Both the position numbers and the translations under genes were made by a program. Below are positions 20,910 to 33,233 of a DNA stretch of 64,000 bases, piece by piece. Positions within the stretch are counted from its first letter, which is position 1, and each line of letters starts with the position of its first letter. A model generated the notes under the pieces. The model was not told where the DNA came from and searched no databases. It worked only from the letters and a program-made list of their open reading frames with translations. This DNA comes from Rhypophila decipiens. Lineage: Eukaryota > Ascomycota > Sordariomycetes > Sordariales > Naviculisporaceae. The stretch lies in the NCBI GenBank assembly GCA_033297075.1, contig MU858178.1:1-64000 (forward strand), read 5' to 3'.

Positions 20910-23635
20910 GGGGTTGGATGATGATCCGAGTCGAATTGAGAATTGTCTCTTTCAGAAATCGGTGCTTAGCTTGAATCAAGAGACCAGGGTATAATTCAAC
21001 CGCAATAGGCCAAGCAGTTTTCGTTGGAAAAGGGAAAAGAATAAACCTACCAGGGAGTGGGAACGGTTGCAGGGGGCCGGATATCCACTCTTCTTTCAAG
21101 TAGTCGAGTTGTGAATCGACAGACGGCAGTGAACTTGCCAACATCGTGGATTGAACTGGTTCACTATCCGTGTGGTGGGAGGACCGGCCGGGGGCTGAGC
21201 TTCGACAGAAGTGGAGATGAGGGTAAGAGACTAGACGACGACGGTGACGTTGTGTTTGTTCAAGGGGGAAGAATAGTGGAAATCTAGAGATCGTCGACAA
21301 AATCAACCGGTGAGAAATGGAAGTTTGATCAGGGGTGAGCAGAGAACTCGTCGGAACCTGGGGAAAATTTTCGATTTCGTTCTAACCAGACGGTCGAAGA
21401 TATAGTTGGGACTCGGGATCGAGCCTGGCTGATGGGGGGCCACCTTTCCCAATGGGCCTCTTGGTCCCTGCCTAATCTTTCTGCCATAGTCAGGTCACTA
21501 TGATCATGAGCTGTGCGGAACCTCCCTCTCTCCTAGCATTCGCCTTCCCAGAGCGCGGCTCGGTATTGTCAGATGAGCTGGTTTTGAGCACACCTCGACC
21601 ATTCTAGACGTCCTCTAAGAGCTCACCGGGATTAATACGAGCGCTCCTTTGGAAGTAAGGCGGGTCTGTAATGTGGATTAGACTAGTACCCTACTGGGAG
21701 TTTCTGCCCAGAAGGGATATTGGAGGGCGGGGGCCGATTGCAAGGCAAGTCACTGCCCAGCGGGACGAAATTTCCCTCAATGAAAGTTCTCCTCAATTCT
21801 GCTTCCATTTTGTACACCTTTTTCGACCTCCAAACCCTACAATTAATACATACCTGCGTTTGCCATCTCGAGAGGCCACTCCGTTCAATATCCGGTCCGT
21901 TTCCCGAAGTTACGGATCTCTCTTGCCGACGACTCCCCTTATCTACATTGTTCTATCAAAACAGCGAACCCCAGCATCCGCTGCTAACAACCATGGTCTC
22001 GAAGAGCCATCTGGCCAACAGTCAATTACAAGACCAGACAACCCTTGTGCCGCAGATGCATATATTAGCATATATTGTTAGCGATGTTTTTGAAGAAGTA
22101 CTCTTGGAGCTCAGAGGCCGAGATAGAGCTCAATAACCATTGCAAGCCCCAAGGTACAGTACGGTGCAGCGGGTCCATACCCAGCTGCCATTGATGTCGT
22201 GTCCGGGGGTTTGAATGTATACCATCCCGGCAAGAGGTCATGGGTCTTGCCATCGCTGACATCGCCGGTCTAACAAGCTAACCACCGAACTACACACAAA
22301 AGGATGATACATGACCGAATGGTGTGTCTGGCTCAGTGATATATAGATGGGATGGATAGGATACTTCCCACGGCTGGCAAGTCAACCCAACGTACCGAGA
22401 TTGCCATGGCCTCTCCGAGTGAGTCCATTGTTATTTGTGAGGCCAGTTCATGGTGGCTGACGTTCTCAAGGAATCCTGATCATGATTTTGCGATTATGCC
22501 GAAAAATATGAAACACGTCGCTTGAGCCGTAGGACATCGAGGACGAAGTTGACAGGTAGACGGATTCTGCTGCTCCAGTTCAGAGTTTTCGATGCGGCGA
22601 GGCAACGATCAGGCTCGCGCCTCGACCCGGCAACGTTCGTCCTATCCCAGAAAACAAGCAACCTTGCCTACACAATCAGGTCGCAATAAATGCTAGAACA
22701 CAGTCGTGGTTCCTCTTCAACACAGATTTGCTCGATGTCATTTAACCGACTGCTCGAAGCCTCCGTCCACGAGAAAAACAACTCCGCCAGTTGAAGCTTG
22801 GCTTAGGTTGCGATACCCCAGCACACGTCAAGCGCCTGGTCCTACCTGAAACCAGCAGCCCAACGGCTTCTTTCTCCGGGAAATCAATCCAGTGCTATTC
22901 AGTTACGAATGTTATTATCATCATATTGGAACCAGCGGCCCAGTTCATTCGGCCGTCCACTCACCACCAATTCGTGTTCTCCGTCGCTTCATGAAAACCG
23001 TCGGATTGGCTGAGACGGTTTCATCGATTCATCTCTCTTTTGGCTCAATGCTTGGTGGGATTGCACCTACCGAAATCGCGGTCTTTCTGTTCAGGCTTAA
23101 GCGTCATTAAGCTTCAAGGCAGAGGTCAAGAGACACCAACCCCGTGAAGATCCTCGTTGCTCGTCCTCTAATTTCTCAGGCGAGTCAAGATGGTCGAGCT
23201 TGTGGGCAACGCTGCATCAACGATCACGCTGTGGGAGAATCAGTGCAGGGACGGGAGGACAGGTATTAGGATTTTCGACGTTCGAGGCAATGCTGGGAAA
23301 TCTGGCGACAACCTTACCAGCACAAGCTGTCCGTCTGCGGCCTGTGTGTCCTGGATTCAGGCCCAGTGTGATTGACCTATTTGTCCCGCGGATGGCGGCC
23401 GCTCCAAGCTTCGGTGGTCATACGCTCGACGACGCTGATGCTCAGCTTTCACTACATGACCGATTTACTGACAAATTTACCCCTTCTTATCAAGTACAGA
23501 CAAGGCGTAGAAGAATGTGAGAGTGTCGTCAGGTCCCGGCCGCCACCGAGAGTCGCAAACGGAGACTGTTACGCGCAAAAGCAGAATCATATCTTTGCGG
23601 TGGAGCAATCACCTTCTTATATACTCTGGCTCGGG
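20910..23635. other. Intergenic, no supported gene
   Basis: Open frames here lack domains, signal peptides or consistent introns. A tRNA-box-like patch and a GGCAAGA/TCTTGCC hairpin occur near 22225-22260 on the minus strand but do not fold as a tRNA. Confidence 0.5.
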
Positions 23636-23639
23636 CCCG

Positions 23640-23775
23640 CCGACCCTCAAAGTCGGCTACCTTGATAAAGGAGTTGTACGGAAGCCCGGACTTCATATCG
23701 ACCTTTGCCAGTCCGGAAACATTATCCCCCGCACCTTGGTACGTACAGCAGCCCAAGCCATGCACGTACATATAC
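23640..23775 (+). pseudogene. Cytochrome P450-like fragment, plus strand
   Basis: The plus-strand frame reads ELYGSPDF...ASPETLSPAPWYVQQPKP followed by TYI, aligning with the LYGPDA...TFSPERWYEWQPKPWTYI stretch of P450s. It stops resembling the family afterwards. Orientation is opposite to the larger fragment at 20290-20685. Confidence 0.5.
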
Positions 23776-23991
23776 TTGCCGGCGATGCTACGTCAAAGAT
23801 TGCCACGTTGTGGCGGAATCTCGAAGCATTTCGCTACCGTGGTTGTGGGCAAACTGGTCCCCACGAGGATATGACACCAGGGGCTATAACACTTCAGCCA
23901 GCTGACAGTATTACACGATGAGAACCTCGTTGTTTTGTGCTCTTATTCTTTTCAAACTTTATTAGGGTTGTGACAGTCCCGTGAGAGCTAT

Positions 23992-24065
23992 GTTGCCGAC
24001 CCCGAAACTTTCTCCCCAGAACGTCGGTACGTATGGCAACCAAAGCCATGGACGTACAGCGGTGG
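23992..24065 (+). pseudogene. Cytochrome P450 fragment, plus strand
   Basis: The frame reads ADPETFSPERRYVWQPKPWT, nearly the same peptide as in the minus-strand fragment (PETFSPKRWYEWQPKPWTYI). No haem motif follows. It is a short inverted duplicate of that region. Confidence 0.6.
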
Positions 24066-24682
24066 CGGTTACGATGTGGTGCAGTTTCTGTTAGTATAAT
24101 GTTATAAGTTCTGGTTTGAGAATGTTATTATTCCTGTAAAATGTTGTGTGGGCGCTGGCGCCACACACAGTGCAAACTTTCTTTCTCCACTAGGTATTTT
24201 ACACACTGACAATTTACAGTGTTTCCATCGTGCCACAAGCAATTTGAATGTTTTATTATAAATTGTACGCACGTGAAGAGATACGATGGCATGGGATTGA
24301 CCTCGAGGGGAATACTTGGGCCGAAGAAGGGATAATTCCGTAAGTGGAAAACCGCCTGTTATACGACATGAGAATAGAAATAAATCCAATTGCACCGTGG
24401 TCTTCAAATTGACAATCGGGATAAACTCGATTCAGTGATATGGTGTGACCTGGTTAGTGCTTCAAGGCCAAAGTTGTCAACATGGATCAATTCGAAGTTG
24501 ACATTGTGAAGCAATCATTCGTTTGTAAATGCCCTGGCTTAGCACTGAAGTTAGCAGAAAGAAAGGTGTGCCATGTGTCCCGCAACCGTATCATAAAGAA
24601 GAGGTAGATTCATCCCACATTGGTCGAGCAGATCATCAGATCTTACGGGTTAGACTACCATATATCAGGCATACGTTTAACC

Positions 24683-24774
24683 CCCCTGTCAGGTACCTTT
24701 GTTCGGATCAACTCACTACACCACCAAATACCTATGTAATTCAGTGTAAATACCAGTACGCTACCTGACAGGGG
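24683..24774. repeat. Short element with 13-bp perfect inverted ends
   Basis: CCCCTGTCAGGTA at 24683-24695 and its exact complement TACCTGACAGGGG at 24762-24774 enclose 66 bp. Size and structure fit a tiny MITE-like element or a stem-loop; no clear target-site duplication is seen. Confidence 0.5.
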
Positions 24775-25644
24775 ATTTTACTTACCTATAATAGGAGGTA
24801 GACTGGAACATGTTGCCTGGGGGGGGGGGCAACTCGGTATATAAGCGGTGTAAAAGGGGAGCAAGCACGGTCAATGGGATATGCAGAAACTGATATGTAG
24901 GTAGCCGCAGTGAAATATGGGTAACTGCAATATCGCGGTTTATCGCAAATTATTTGGTGTCTAGCGCCACTGGCGTCTTAACTTTTCTTTTCCAGCGATT
25001 TGATTGGTGGCCTAACACAAATTCTCAAAATCCGCCTGGTACCCCCGTAGATCTAGATCCCGTTGTTTTTGCGAATCCGCTTGCTGGCTGTGTGGATTTT
25101 AACACTTCTGATCTTGGCATGCATGGACTAGACAAGCCAAATGAATGAGAATTTGCAGTAGACTGGTTTTTTCCTGGGAAGTATTTTGAGTCCTACAATT
25201 AGGTAACTCTTACCAAGCAGATTTGGTTAAGCCGACTCTGACAAGGCTCTCTGATGTAGACTAGGTATCATCGTACGGAGGCGAAAAATTCCTGTCGGTT
25301 ACAGTGTGGAGAGATTCCCGCAATGTACGAAAGTTAACCGGAAGTTCGGAACTGTAGCCCAGAGAAAGATTTTGCAGGGGGTACATCTAGTCCCTTTGGT
25401 ATCTGATAGACGCGGGGGCTGTGGTCAGGAAAAGAGACGGACATGGTAAGTGAAAGTCAGTGACGCTGACAGGGTTGACTGGAATAAGTACACAATCACT
25501 CTGCTTACCTTGCAGCTTGCTTCCGAATACGTAACCTCATTTCTGGCTGGCTGGGTCCGCCAGGCTTGCGCCCGGCTTGGGGCACAGGACTCAGACTCAG
25601 ACTGGGGCACTGGCCCTGCAGGAGACGCGGCCATATACGGTCCT

Positions 25645-25666
25645 GATGCTGCATGCATGCAGCATC
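25645..25666. repeat. 22-bp perfect palindrome
   Basis: The 22 bases at 25645-25666 (left half GATGCTGCATG) equal their own reverse complement and overlap no gene. It could be a cruciform or dimeric binding site, or chance. Confidence 0.7.
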
Positions 25667-27288
25667 CAAGAATTTGTGTTGCATACATGGACTCCGAGGG
25701 GGTGGATACTTCAAGTTACCTGTAGAAAACCGACAATCCGAGTTCCTTCCATACCATAGCTGCGGACAATATCTCAGTGCTCCGATCGTCTCTTCCCCGC
25801 CGCCCCTCTCGCACACCATCCTCCAACAAGCGACAGTTGTCAATTTACGGGTCGTATCAGCCACGCTATGTGGTTAGGCCCAATGGGACCTTCAGGCTTC
25901 TGCCCGATTAACCCAGATGATCGGCTTTACTACCGTCACGCCACCTGTAAGACCTCGCCTCGAACTGTTCACGGATTTTTTACATTATCTGAGACTGTGT
26001 TGACCAGCGCAGAAGAGCTTGGCAGGTTGTCGCCCCTGCCTGCCTATGGTCGAGTAGATGGTGTGAGCTCCGTTTTCGCGTCTCTCAGGGATTTGACAGC
26101 TCCGTCTTGGACTCCGTCAAAAAGGTACACATGTAGACCCCTGGCCGAATGTCAAATTGACAGTCGTTGTACACCGTATATCCAACCACCCACTGGGGTG
26201 GTTAATGCATCTACACGTGTAGAGAGCCTCAAATACAACCGGAAAGCACCGGCTGGCAGAGGAGGGGGAGTGCGTTGGGGTGAGAAACAGAAAGAGGAGA
26301 CTGGGAACATTGCTTGACACGAAGCGAATCCCAGAAGTTGCAATTTACTGGCCCTCCGAAGTAGACCAGACGTTGTCGGCGACTCGACTGTGTACGGGTG
26401 TACCGTTGCACGGCACGATGGACGGAATACCAGCCTTGCTGGATTCGACGTCGTTTGTAGCTGCTCGAGTAGAATGACGTTGGGTGTGATACTATCATGA
26501 TACGGACAGAAGCATGGCCAGCAGCGAGGCATCGAATGCTGCGCCTGGCATACACCTGGCGTTGACCTAGATAGGCGTATCTGCATGTATTCCGTCTCTT
26601 TCTGACCCCAGTTGAGTGTGTATACATGCTCTGTGCCTGGATTTGCTAAAAGAGTGGATTGGAATGGCGCTCGCATTCGCAACTTGCAAGTCGCAGCGGC
26701 AACGGCCCCGTCATGCTCCACCGGCAAAAAGACCAATGCCCACATCGGAAGGCAGGAGACAACACTTGGACATCCGTACAAGGTGAATAACAGAATGACT
26801 GGCAAAAAACGAAAATGATGTCGAAACCAACCTCAATGTCCTGGCTTGTGCGACTTTGCTTAATGAGCAATGACGCTAACACCAAAGCGGAAGGGACAAT
26901 TGCAAGCGGGGAAGGACCCGCCAAACTCGGCATCCAAGTTTCTTCAGGGGTTTCAATTCTTCGCTCACCTCATTACCATCTGTACTGTACAGATTCAATC
27001 CCACAGCGCAAACATGCTGCTCGTCTCCTTGCTCATTTCAACCACAATACCTATTACATATGCTCCCACACACGCACACGTCTGATACACGTCCCCACTC
27101 CACGCTCCTGCCCCTATCAGCCAATCACCAACTTCGCCAACCCCCGGTCTTCGCCGCTCGCGAGTGAATGCGGTACGCGGTGATATCTGAAAATGCTTAA
27201 TATTGAACATCCACGCAAGTTGATGAATATCATATTAACAATAGCTCCATCGTCAATTTTCCCCATGATAAACCGCACACTCTCCATC

Positions 27289-27295
27289 TATAAAT
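27289..27295 (+). promoter_or_regulatory. TATA box
   Basis: TATAAAT lies 162 bp upstream of the ATG at 27451, followed by a C/T-rich leader typical of fungal promoters. Confidence 0.45.
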
Positions 27296-27450
27296 GTCCA
27301 CATGTGGACCCCACTGAACTTGTCAGGCCTGATGTTTATCAGTTATCTTCCTCTTCTCCAGCGCTCAACGCCTGTCCCTTCCCTCTCAGATCTTATTCAA
27401 ATTGTTCAAATTTGTTTTTTCTCCCCTGGGGCTTCCGCACGTAAATTACC

Positions 27451-27711
27451 ATGGCCCTCGACACCGATGTTATTGTGGCCATTGCCATTGGGCTGCCCTC
27501 CTGCCTCATTACTCTGCTCTCTCTTTGGGTGGCCTATCTGACCTTCACGGTCTCTCGCCAGCCCTTGACTCACCTGCACTTTGGGTGTCCGCCTACCGCG
27601 TTTCCAGGCCCCTGGGATATCAACCAGGACATTCGATCCGGCCGAAGTCGCAGCGCGGGTCATACCCACTTCCGTGATACGCCGTCATTCCCAAAGACAC
27701 TCCGGGAATAG
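27451..27711 (+). CDS. Small single-TM hypothetical protein
   Basis: The ATG at 27451 sits in a strong context (ACCATGG) with a TATA box upstream. The frame encodes 86 aa, beginning MALDTDVIVAIAIGLPSC with one hydrophobic helix (about residues 7-31) and a polar C-terminal part rich in P, R and S. The N-terminus resembles the ORF at 11777, suggesting a small family of N-anchored proteins. A 3' exon may follow: the frame 27887-28321 is open, but no clear splice join was found. No function recognised. Confidence 0.45.
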   Translation: MALDTDVIVAIAIGLPSCLITLLSLWVAYLTFTVSRQPLTHLHFGCPPTAFPGPWDINQDIRSGRSRSAGHTHFRDTPSFPKTLRE

Positions 27712-28706
27712 CAACACCCCAGGTCAATCATTGACGGTTCTTTAACAGACTTAGCGGACAGAGCGATTGGGTAAGTGCCATAATGCCATAATGCCATTGA
27801 GCATTCTTTCTCTTTGTCAGACAGTGGCCATGTTCTTCAAATATTTAGCAGACAGCTAACGGCTTGTCGAACTCTCAGCTACGTCGGTGCCTAGATTTCC
27901 ATCGCCCATAAAATATCCCCCACCGTATGGATCATCTCACAATTCGGAGTCACTGCCTCCGTCAATGTACCACACGAGCAGCCCAGAACATCCAAGAACA
28001 TCACAGACCTGTTTATCCGTCCTGGAATACTGGACCATTGACTCCGTTTCCATTGCTCAAGTCGACAATAACACCTCACGACCGGCGAGCGAGTTCCAAA
28101 CCATCTTAGTTGCCACCGATTCAAGGCCCCTCCACCAGCGACTCCCGTATCTTGTGAAGAAAAGAAATTTCGGCCGGCGTAAGATCACGACAGCACATAC
28201 TCTCCCCGAGGACACCTTCATCGAGTCCCGAAGCAAAGAAGGAGCAAAGCTACATAACCATCACGAAGGCAAACAAACCCACTCCCTTATTCATGGACTA
28301 TCATATCAGAATATCCATTGAGGAGGATGATAGAGCCGACACAGCGACGCAACTTGCTTGCTTCTCTTCCTTCAGTTCCTTGTTGTCATCGATCGGTTCC
28401 CCAAAATCACACTGGAACAAGAGAAGAAGAATCAAAGGCATTGACACCTCATGTTGGCGAGAGCTGGTCAGTTATCGGGTACGGTGTAAGACTGGGGCCC
28501 GTGTTGCACGTTGTCGAACACTGAAGGTTGACCAGTCAGTCATAAATGTCTTGACCGACTGTTGCTGGGAGGGGTCGATTTCTCGAACACCCGATCCCCA
28601 GACTTTGAGCCAGCCAGTTAAAAAAGAAGAATAAAAAGTTCAAATACAACAATCTGCATCCAGAGCTCCCACCGACCAAATTAAAATCATCTTGGACCTG
28701 GCACCA
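27712..28706. other. Intergenic or unresolved exons
   Basis: The open frame 27887-28321 (144 codons) has coding-like text but no ATG at its start and no domain. It may belong to the preceding gene. Otherwise nothing is supported. Confidence 0.4.
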
Positions 28707-29196
28707 ATGGCATCCCCGGACATGAGCGCCGCAGTGGCCAGTACTGACCCCATGTGGGCGGCTTTGCAGAGAAAGATGGGTTTGGAGGACCGTGAGACTG
28801 TGCCAGAGGCTATGGGCAATGCACCAGCGGTGACGGCCGCTGCCAGTACCAACGCGCCATTCAGTGATGTGTCATCTTTTGGCCGTGTAGGTCAGTGGTT
28901 AGCTTCTTAGAGTGTTTAAGGTGAACCTTGACGGAGCGAGTTTGGTGGGACGATAGTTCCCCTTGCCAGCGGGTTTCGGGCGCTGCAGCCGCTGAGTCTC
29001 AGTTTCCGTGCCAGGCAGCATGGGATGGGCCATCTTTGGTATCGTCGAACGGGAGAATCTCACCAAGGAATCGCTGAGGTCTACCTCGGTGAACCGAAGT
29101 GCGGAGGAGGTTCAGCGGCTTTTCAGAAGAATATGGATGGTAGACTTGGAGGAGCGTGAGGCTGTCTATGAGCCCAGGGTTTGGTTTCTGAGTTAA
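28707..29196 (+). CDS. Two-exon hypothetical protein
   Basis: Exons 28707-28890 and 29003-29196 (donor GTCAGT, acceptor CTCAG, phase 1) join in frame to 125 aa. Two internal segments resemble each other: GLEDRETVPEAMG near residue 25 and DLEEREAVYE near residue 108. The second exon carries AIFGIVERENLTKES. No signal peptide, TM helix or known domain. A decayed copy of the second exon lies downstream at about 29461-29577, which supports it as a real, duplicated gene. Confidence 0.5.
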
Positions 29197-29580
29197 TCAT
29201 TGTTCACTATGGCATTTTGTATCTTTTGCGATCAGAGTCCGCCAAGCATCCTCAGAATCACTGGCCGCTCACAGTCTAAACGTCAGTACCATTGTCTGGT
29301 GACCCTCAAAGTTTTGATGAGATATTTTCACCTGCGGTCCTTTGAGGGCGGGCTTGAATGAGTGTGAGGCTGTCTATGAATCCATGCTCTTATTGATTAC
29401 TTGTATATAAAGAGCTTGAATACCCTTTTATTTTGACAATGCTTGTTGGATAGATGCCGTGCTACCGGGAAACACTGCGCAGAAACCAGGTGCGATCTTT
29501 GATATTGTCGAACAGCATATTCTGGCCAACCAAGAAATCATACGAGGTTTACTTCACATGGTGAACCGAGGCATGTAGCT
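29153..29580 (+). pseudogene. Decayed duplicate of the second exon of the 28707 gene
   Basis: 29461-29577 reads VLPGNTAQKPGAIFDIVEQ then a short tail ending in VNRGM and a stop, matching VPGSMGWAIFGIVER...VNRS of the upstream gene. Separately GAGYGTGAGGCTGTCTATGA occurs at 29153 and again at 29359. Diverged tandem duplication. Confidence 0.5.
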
Positions 29581-30385
29581 GTTCAGTAACTTCCAGGTCC
29601 AAGATGGTCGTGGATTTGCTGAGCTGGACTGAAACTTCAGTCCGAGATTGGAGTTTTAGTTTTAGAAATAGAAAAGCTCGGAGCGATCTTTGAAAAGTGC
29701 GCTGTTCTATGTTGACATGGATCTTTCCCCAGTCAACAAAACACTCTACATCATCACCTCCCTAATGCTAACTCTTACTCGGTCTCTTTAATCCGAACAT
29801 GCCATGATCCCTTGGCAGGAGAATTTGTTAGACAGGCTTGGCAAGGCTGAGAGCAGGGGGAAAGCGTGCCTTTAATGAAGATGCTGGGGGGTGCTGAGTT
29901 TGATACTGGCATATACTTGGAGATAAACGCATTGTAATATGTTAACTGTGCCATAATACCCTTTGTACTATTAATCCATCGGCATTCCCGGCCCATTCAC
30001 CAAAGCAGGTCGAGACCTGCTACAGTCTCTTTTGCAAGATATTTGTTTCTTGTAGCTTCAACATAGCGCTGATTGACGCTGATAGTCTGATGATAATGTT
30101 TTGTTTGACTCGAAGCTAATTATATCAGAACGTTTTGCACGGCGGGCTTTGAATCCGGATGTATGGCGCTGCACGGCATGTCCTACCCAGGCACAAGGTA
30201 CTAACCGCCCTTGAAGTTTGAAATGCTGCATCAAATTCGAAATCATCTAAGTACGACAACTATAACGTAGATTATGGACAACAAAATACCACCCGCTACA
30301 CAGTCCCATCCCCAGTAGAAGTTTCATCTTCTATTACAGCCCTTCAAGCCCCTTGTCCTTTTCAAATTTCACCATCACGACGAAA
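29581..30385. other. Intergenic
   Basis: No gene or notable repeat is seen in this stretch, which includes the 3' side of the DUF1996 gene. Confidence 0.5.
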
Positions 30386-31718
30386 TCATTCGATCAAGTC
30401 CAGAATGGATAAATTTACATCAGACCAGGGAGATGTTGGACCCCTATTATTAGGTGTCAAAGTTAGCAATCGTGATTCATCGCCATCAACATCAGCTTAT
30501 ATCACAAAAGGGTACTCACAGCCATCACTACCAATATCCTCCCGAACAAGGTTCTTAACACTGCACGACTTTGCCTTATCGATAGTCTGTGTCTTGAGCG
30601 TGCCGCAGCTGGCGCCCATGCAGCCCGAGGTATCCATCGCCTTCTGGAGGGAATCACCCTTCCAGCCAAAGACGTAATCGGCGTGCTGGCCGAGACCGGT
30701 GTTATCGCCTGTCGAGAGGATGAATGGTTGCGAACCGTCGGCGGGCCACTCGGCTTTGTTGTTGAACTTGGTGGTGTCCCAGACGACTTCGTACATGAGC
30801 TGGGGGATACGGACTGGGTGGGTCGAGGGGCAGGAGCCGCCGAGGGAGAGGAAGGTTGCGGGGCCGCTTGTGGGGTAGGCGACGTGGTCTTGGTGGTTGG
30901 GTGTGTCGAGGTTCTTGCCGTCCCAGCATCTATTCAACATAGCGGTGGTTAGATGGATTTCTCGAGGGGGATAGGGTAATGGGATGATATCTTACGTGGG
31001 GAAGTGAACGTTGGATCGGATACCGCCCGGGCAGGGCTTGTTGGGGAAGGCCTCGGTGTCGACGGCATTGTCTTGGCAGGGGGCGCCCGTGTCGCCGCCA
31101 AAGTTGGGGCCGGTGTAGCAGCGATAGCAGTTTTGACGCTTGAGCTTGGTGTCCGAACGGGATCGCATGTTGGGGTCGCCGACGAGCATACGGAAGCCCT
31201 GATATTGACAAGGGTCAGAAAAGGAAAATCAAACATGCGAGAAGGGAGTATGAGAAGACAATGCGACGTACAGGCTTGAAGGCAGTGATGCTACCAGGCT
31301 GAGCTGAGACGTAGTAGACCAAGATACCGCCCTGGGTCTGGGTGCTGAAGCGGTCGTTGAACTGTAAAGCCGCACCGCCCTGAGGGACACGGCGATAGGT
31401 TCCGTTGCGAGCTTTGAAGTACACGTTGGCGGTCCAGTAGTTGGAAAAGTCCTCGGAAAAGACGCAAGTTGTGCAGCTGGCCTTCTCGGAGACGTCGCCG
31501 GTTGTCATGGTCGCGTTGAAGGCGTTGCCTCCCACGATCTGATGGATATGACTGGACGGAACCTGGCCGGGGTTGACCAAGGGATCAAGACGGTCGATGA
31601 CAATCTGAGCGCATCCGAACCGGAGCATAGTCACGCGGGTACCGCCGCCGCCGCCGAACTGAGGAGCAGCATCGACCAGCCCCGTGGTCAGGGCGAGGAT
31701 GAGGGTTGACCAGTGCAT
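30386..31718 (-). CDS. Secreted DUF1996-domain protein
   Basis: Complement of exons 31272-31718, 30996-31198, 30520-30929 and 30386-30444, 372 aa. Donors are GTACGT, GTAAGA and GTGAGT and all acceptors end in AG; phases are consistent throughout. A signal peptide (MHWSTLILALTTGLVDA) is followed by AAPQFGGGGG. The DUF1996 signature is clear: CAQIVIDRLDPLVNPGQVPS, SSHIHQIVGG, then conserved CYRCYTGPNF, PCPGGIRSNVHFP, CWDGKNLD and the CPSTHPVRIPQLMYEVVWDT block. DUF1996 proteins are secreted or surface proteins of unknown activity in fungi. Length is usual for the single-domain form. The last small exon is the least certain part. Confidence 0.85.
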
Positions 31719-32879
31719 CTTGGGCGTGGAATTAGTACAACGAGGCCTTGGTGGTTGGCTGATACCGGTGAGTGTGTGATGTGACTGGGTATGGTCCTCC
31801 TGGGGAGTCTTGAGGTATGTATAGCTCCTGGTAGTCTGGGCTGACCGAGGAACAAAGGGTAGGGAGGGATTGGTGGGACCGTGTCGCAGCTGAAGAGAGG
31901 AACAGGTTACCTGGACCTGGTCGAAGGAATGGATCGAGCCTTTTGTATGAATTCTGGTTGACGGAAAAATATCAGCAACATGTCTTCCACCATTCAAGGG
32001 CGAGAAAACAAATGCGAACCATACCAGCCGTGGGGGTGTCGACATGTCAAAATTCGGCTTGCCTCGTGGGTGGCAAGTAGCACTGTAGTATGGTCTCATG
32101 TTGGTAGACATTGTAACAAGCAACTGCCGTCAAGACCTTGGTAAAGCTTGAATTGCCGAGTCATGGGGTCGGCGTCTTGGAAGATTGTCAGTTATTGTGC
32201 CGATATCAAAAATTGATTGCAAGAGGCGACGGTTGCGAGTCTGTTCAACCTATCGGCTTGAGCCGTACCGTGTTGAAACCCAAATAGAGAAGGAGCGACG
32301 TTGCCATTGGACCGCTGCATTCCGAAATACACTATCGACAGACACGGCTCCGGATTTTATATGTGGGGAAATGGCTGAGTGTTGCCATTGCGACTCTACA
32401 TGTTGAGGCACTGGACCTCAGCTATGATGAAAAGAGTTACGAAGCTGGTAAACACCACCACTAGCTGCAAAGAGTCGCGTGCTATAGGTCCGGGCGAAAG
32501 GGTCAACGGTAGATTAGACTCTTTTGTCAGCTTGTTCACTGTATGGGGTGCATCACATTACAGTATATTCACCAACTGGACTGGGGTAAGACGAGGAGGA
32601 ACGGGTGAACCAAAGCCCAGTAAATGTATTGTTTCTCATCAGTGACACTCTTCCACGTGGAAGAGAGGCAAGCGATGCAGCCCTCTCGATCATTTTCGAA
32701 TAGTCATATCCGGGCAGCATATCACTTCCAATATCGCGTCCATAGTGCCACCCACAATCCATGCCGTGGAAGCTTGTGTAGAAGCTTCGAGATGGTTGGA
32801 ATCTAGCATACCAGCAGGGAACACAAACTTGAGCAGACACATGTAGGTGCCTAAGCAAATACGGTGGGCAAATCCCGAT

Positions 32880-32945
32880 AGCAGTCGGTGCTTGGTGGCA
32901 GTGTGAAAGAGCTGACGACGAATTGTCATTTTCAAGTGCATAATC
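32880..32945 (-). pseudogene. Fragment duplicated from the chromodomain gene
   Basis: The minus-strand frame reads IRRQLFHTATKHRL, matching IRRQLFHSATKHRL encoded at about 34530-34585 in the neighbouring gene, with roughly 70% DNA identity over 60 bp. Flanking sequence is not homologous. Confidence 0.6.
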
Positions 32946-33233
32946 ACTTTGAACAACGAGTAGGTGCCGAAGGGAGGATGATAGAGCGAAGTGGGCAGAT
33001 TTCACGTGCAGCCTGGAGGAAACAAACACACTGGAACAGGAGGTGCCGAAGCAGCCAGTACAAGAGGGCAAATCTTTGAATTCGGTGTCTAATAATATTT
33101 CCCTCGGCCCCCCAAAAACCACCCGGTATCCCCCCGTTCATACGCATTTGATAATTATATACCACCGCCCGGTGCGGCCGCCTTCACACGTCTAGGATGA
33201 AATAAAGATGCCTAGAAGTTTTGTGATTAGTAC

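Larger units (their letters stand above)
24070..27450. other. 3.4-kb intergenic stretch
   Basis: No gene is supported. Contents noted separately are a 13-bp inverted repeat (24683-24774) and a 22-bp palindrome (25645-25666). An 11-G run lies at 24819-24829. The minus-strand frame 26152-26805 (217 aa) has no recognisable domain. Confidence 0.5.

Noticed and set aside
22165..22300. Minus-strand tRNA-like patch with TAGTTCGGTGG and TTCAAAC
   Set aside because: No cloverleaf can be folded; the strongest structure is an unrelated hairpin GGCAAGA/TCTTGCC.
24819..24829. Run of eleven G
   Set aside because: Simple homopolymer; not four G-tracts, so not a quadruplex call.
26152..26805. 217-codon open frame on the minus strand
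   Set aside because: No domain, unlikely composition for a protein and no promoter or splice support; probably chance.
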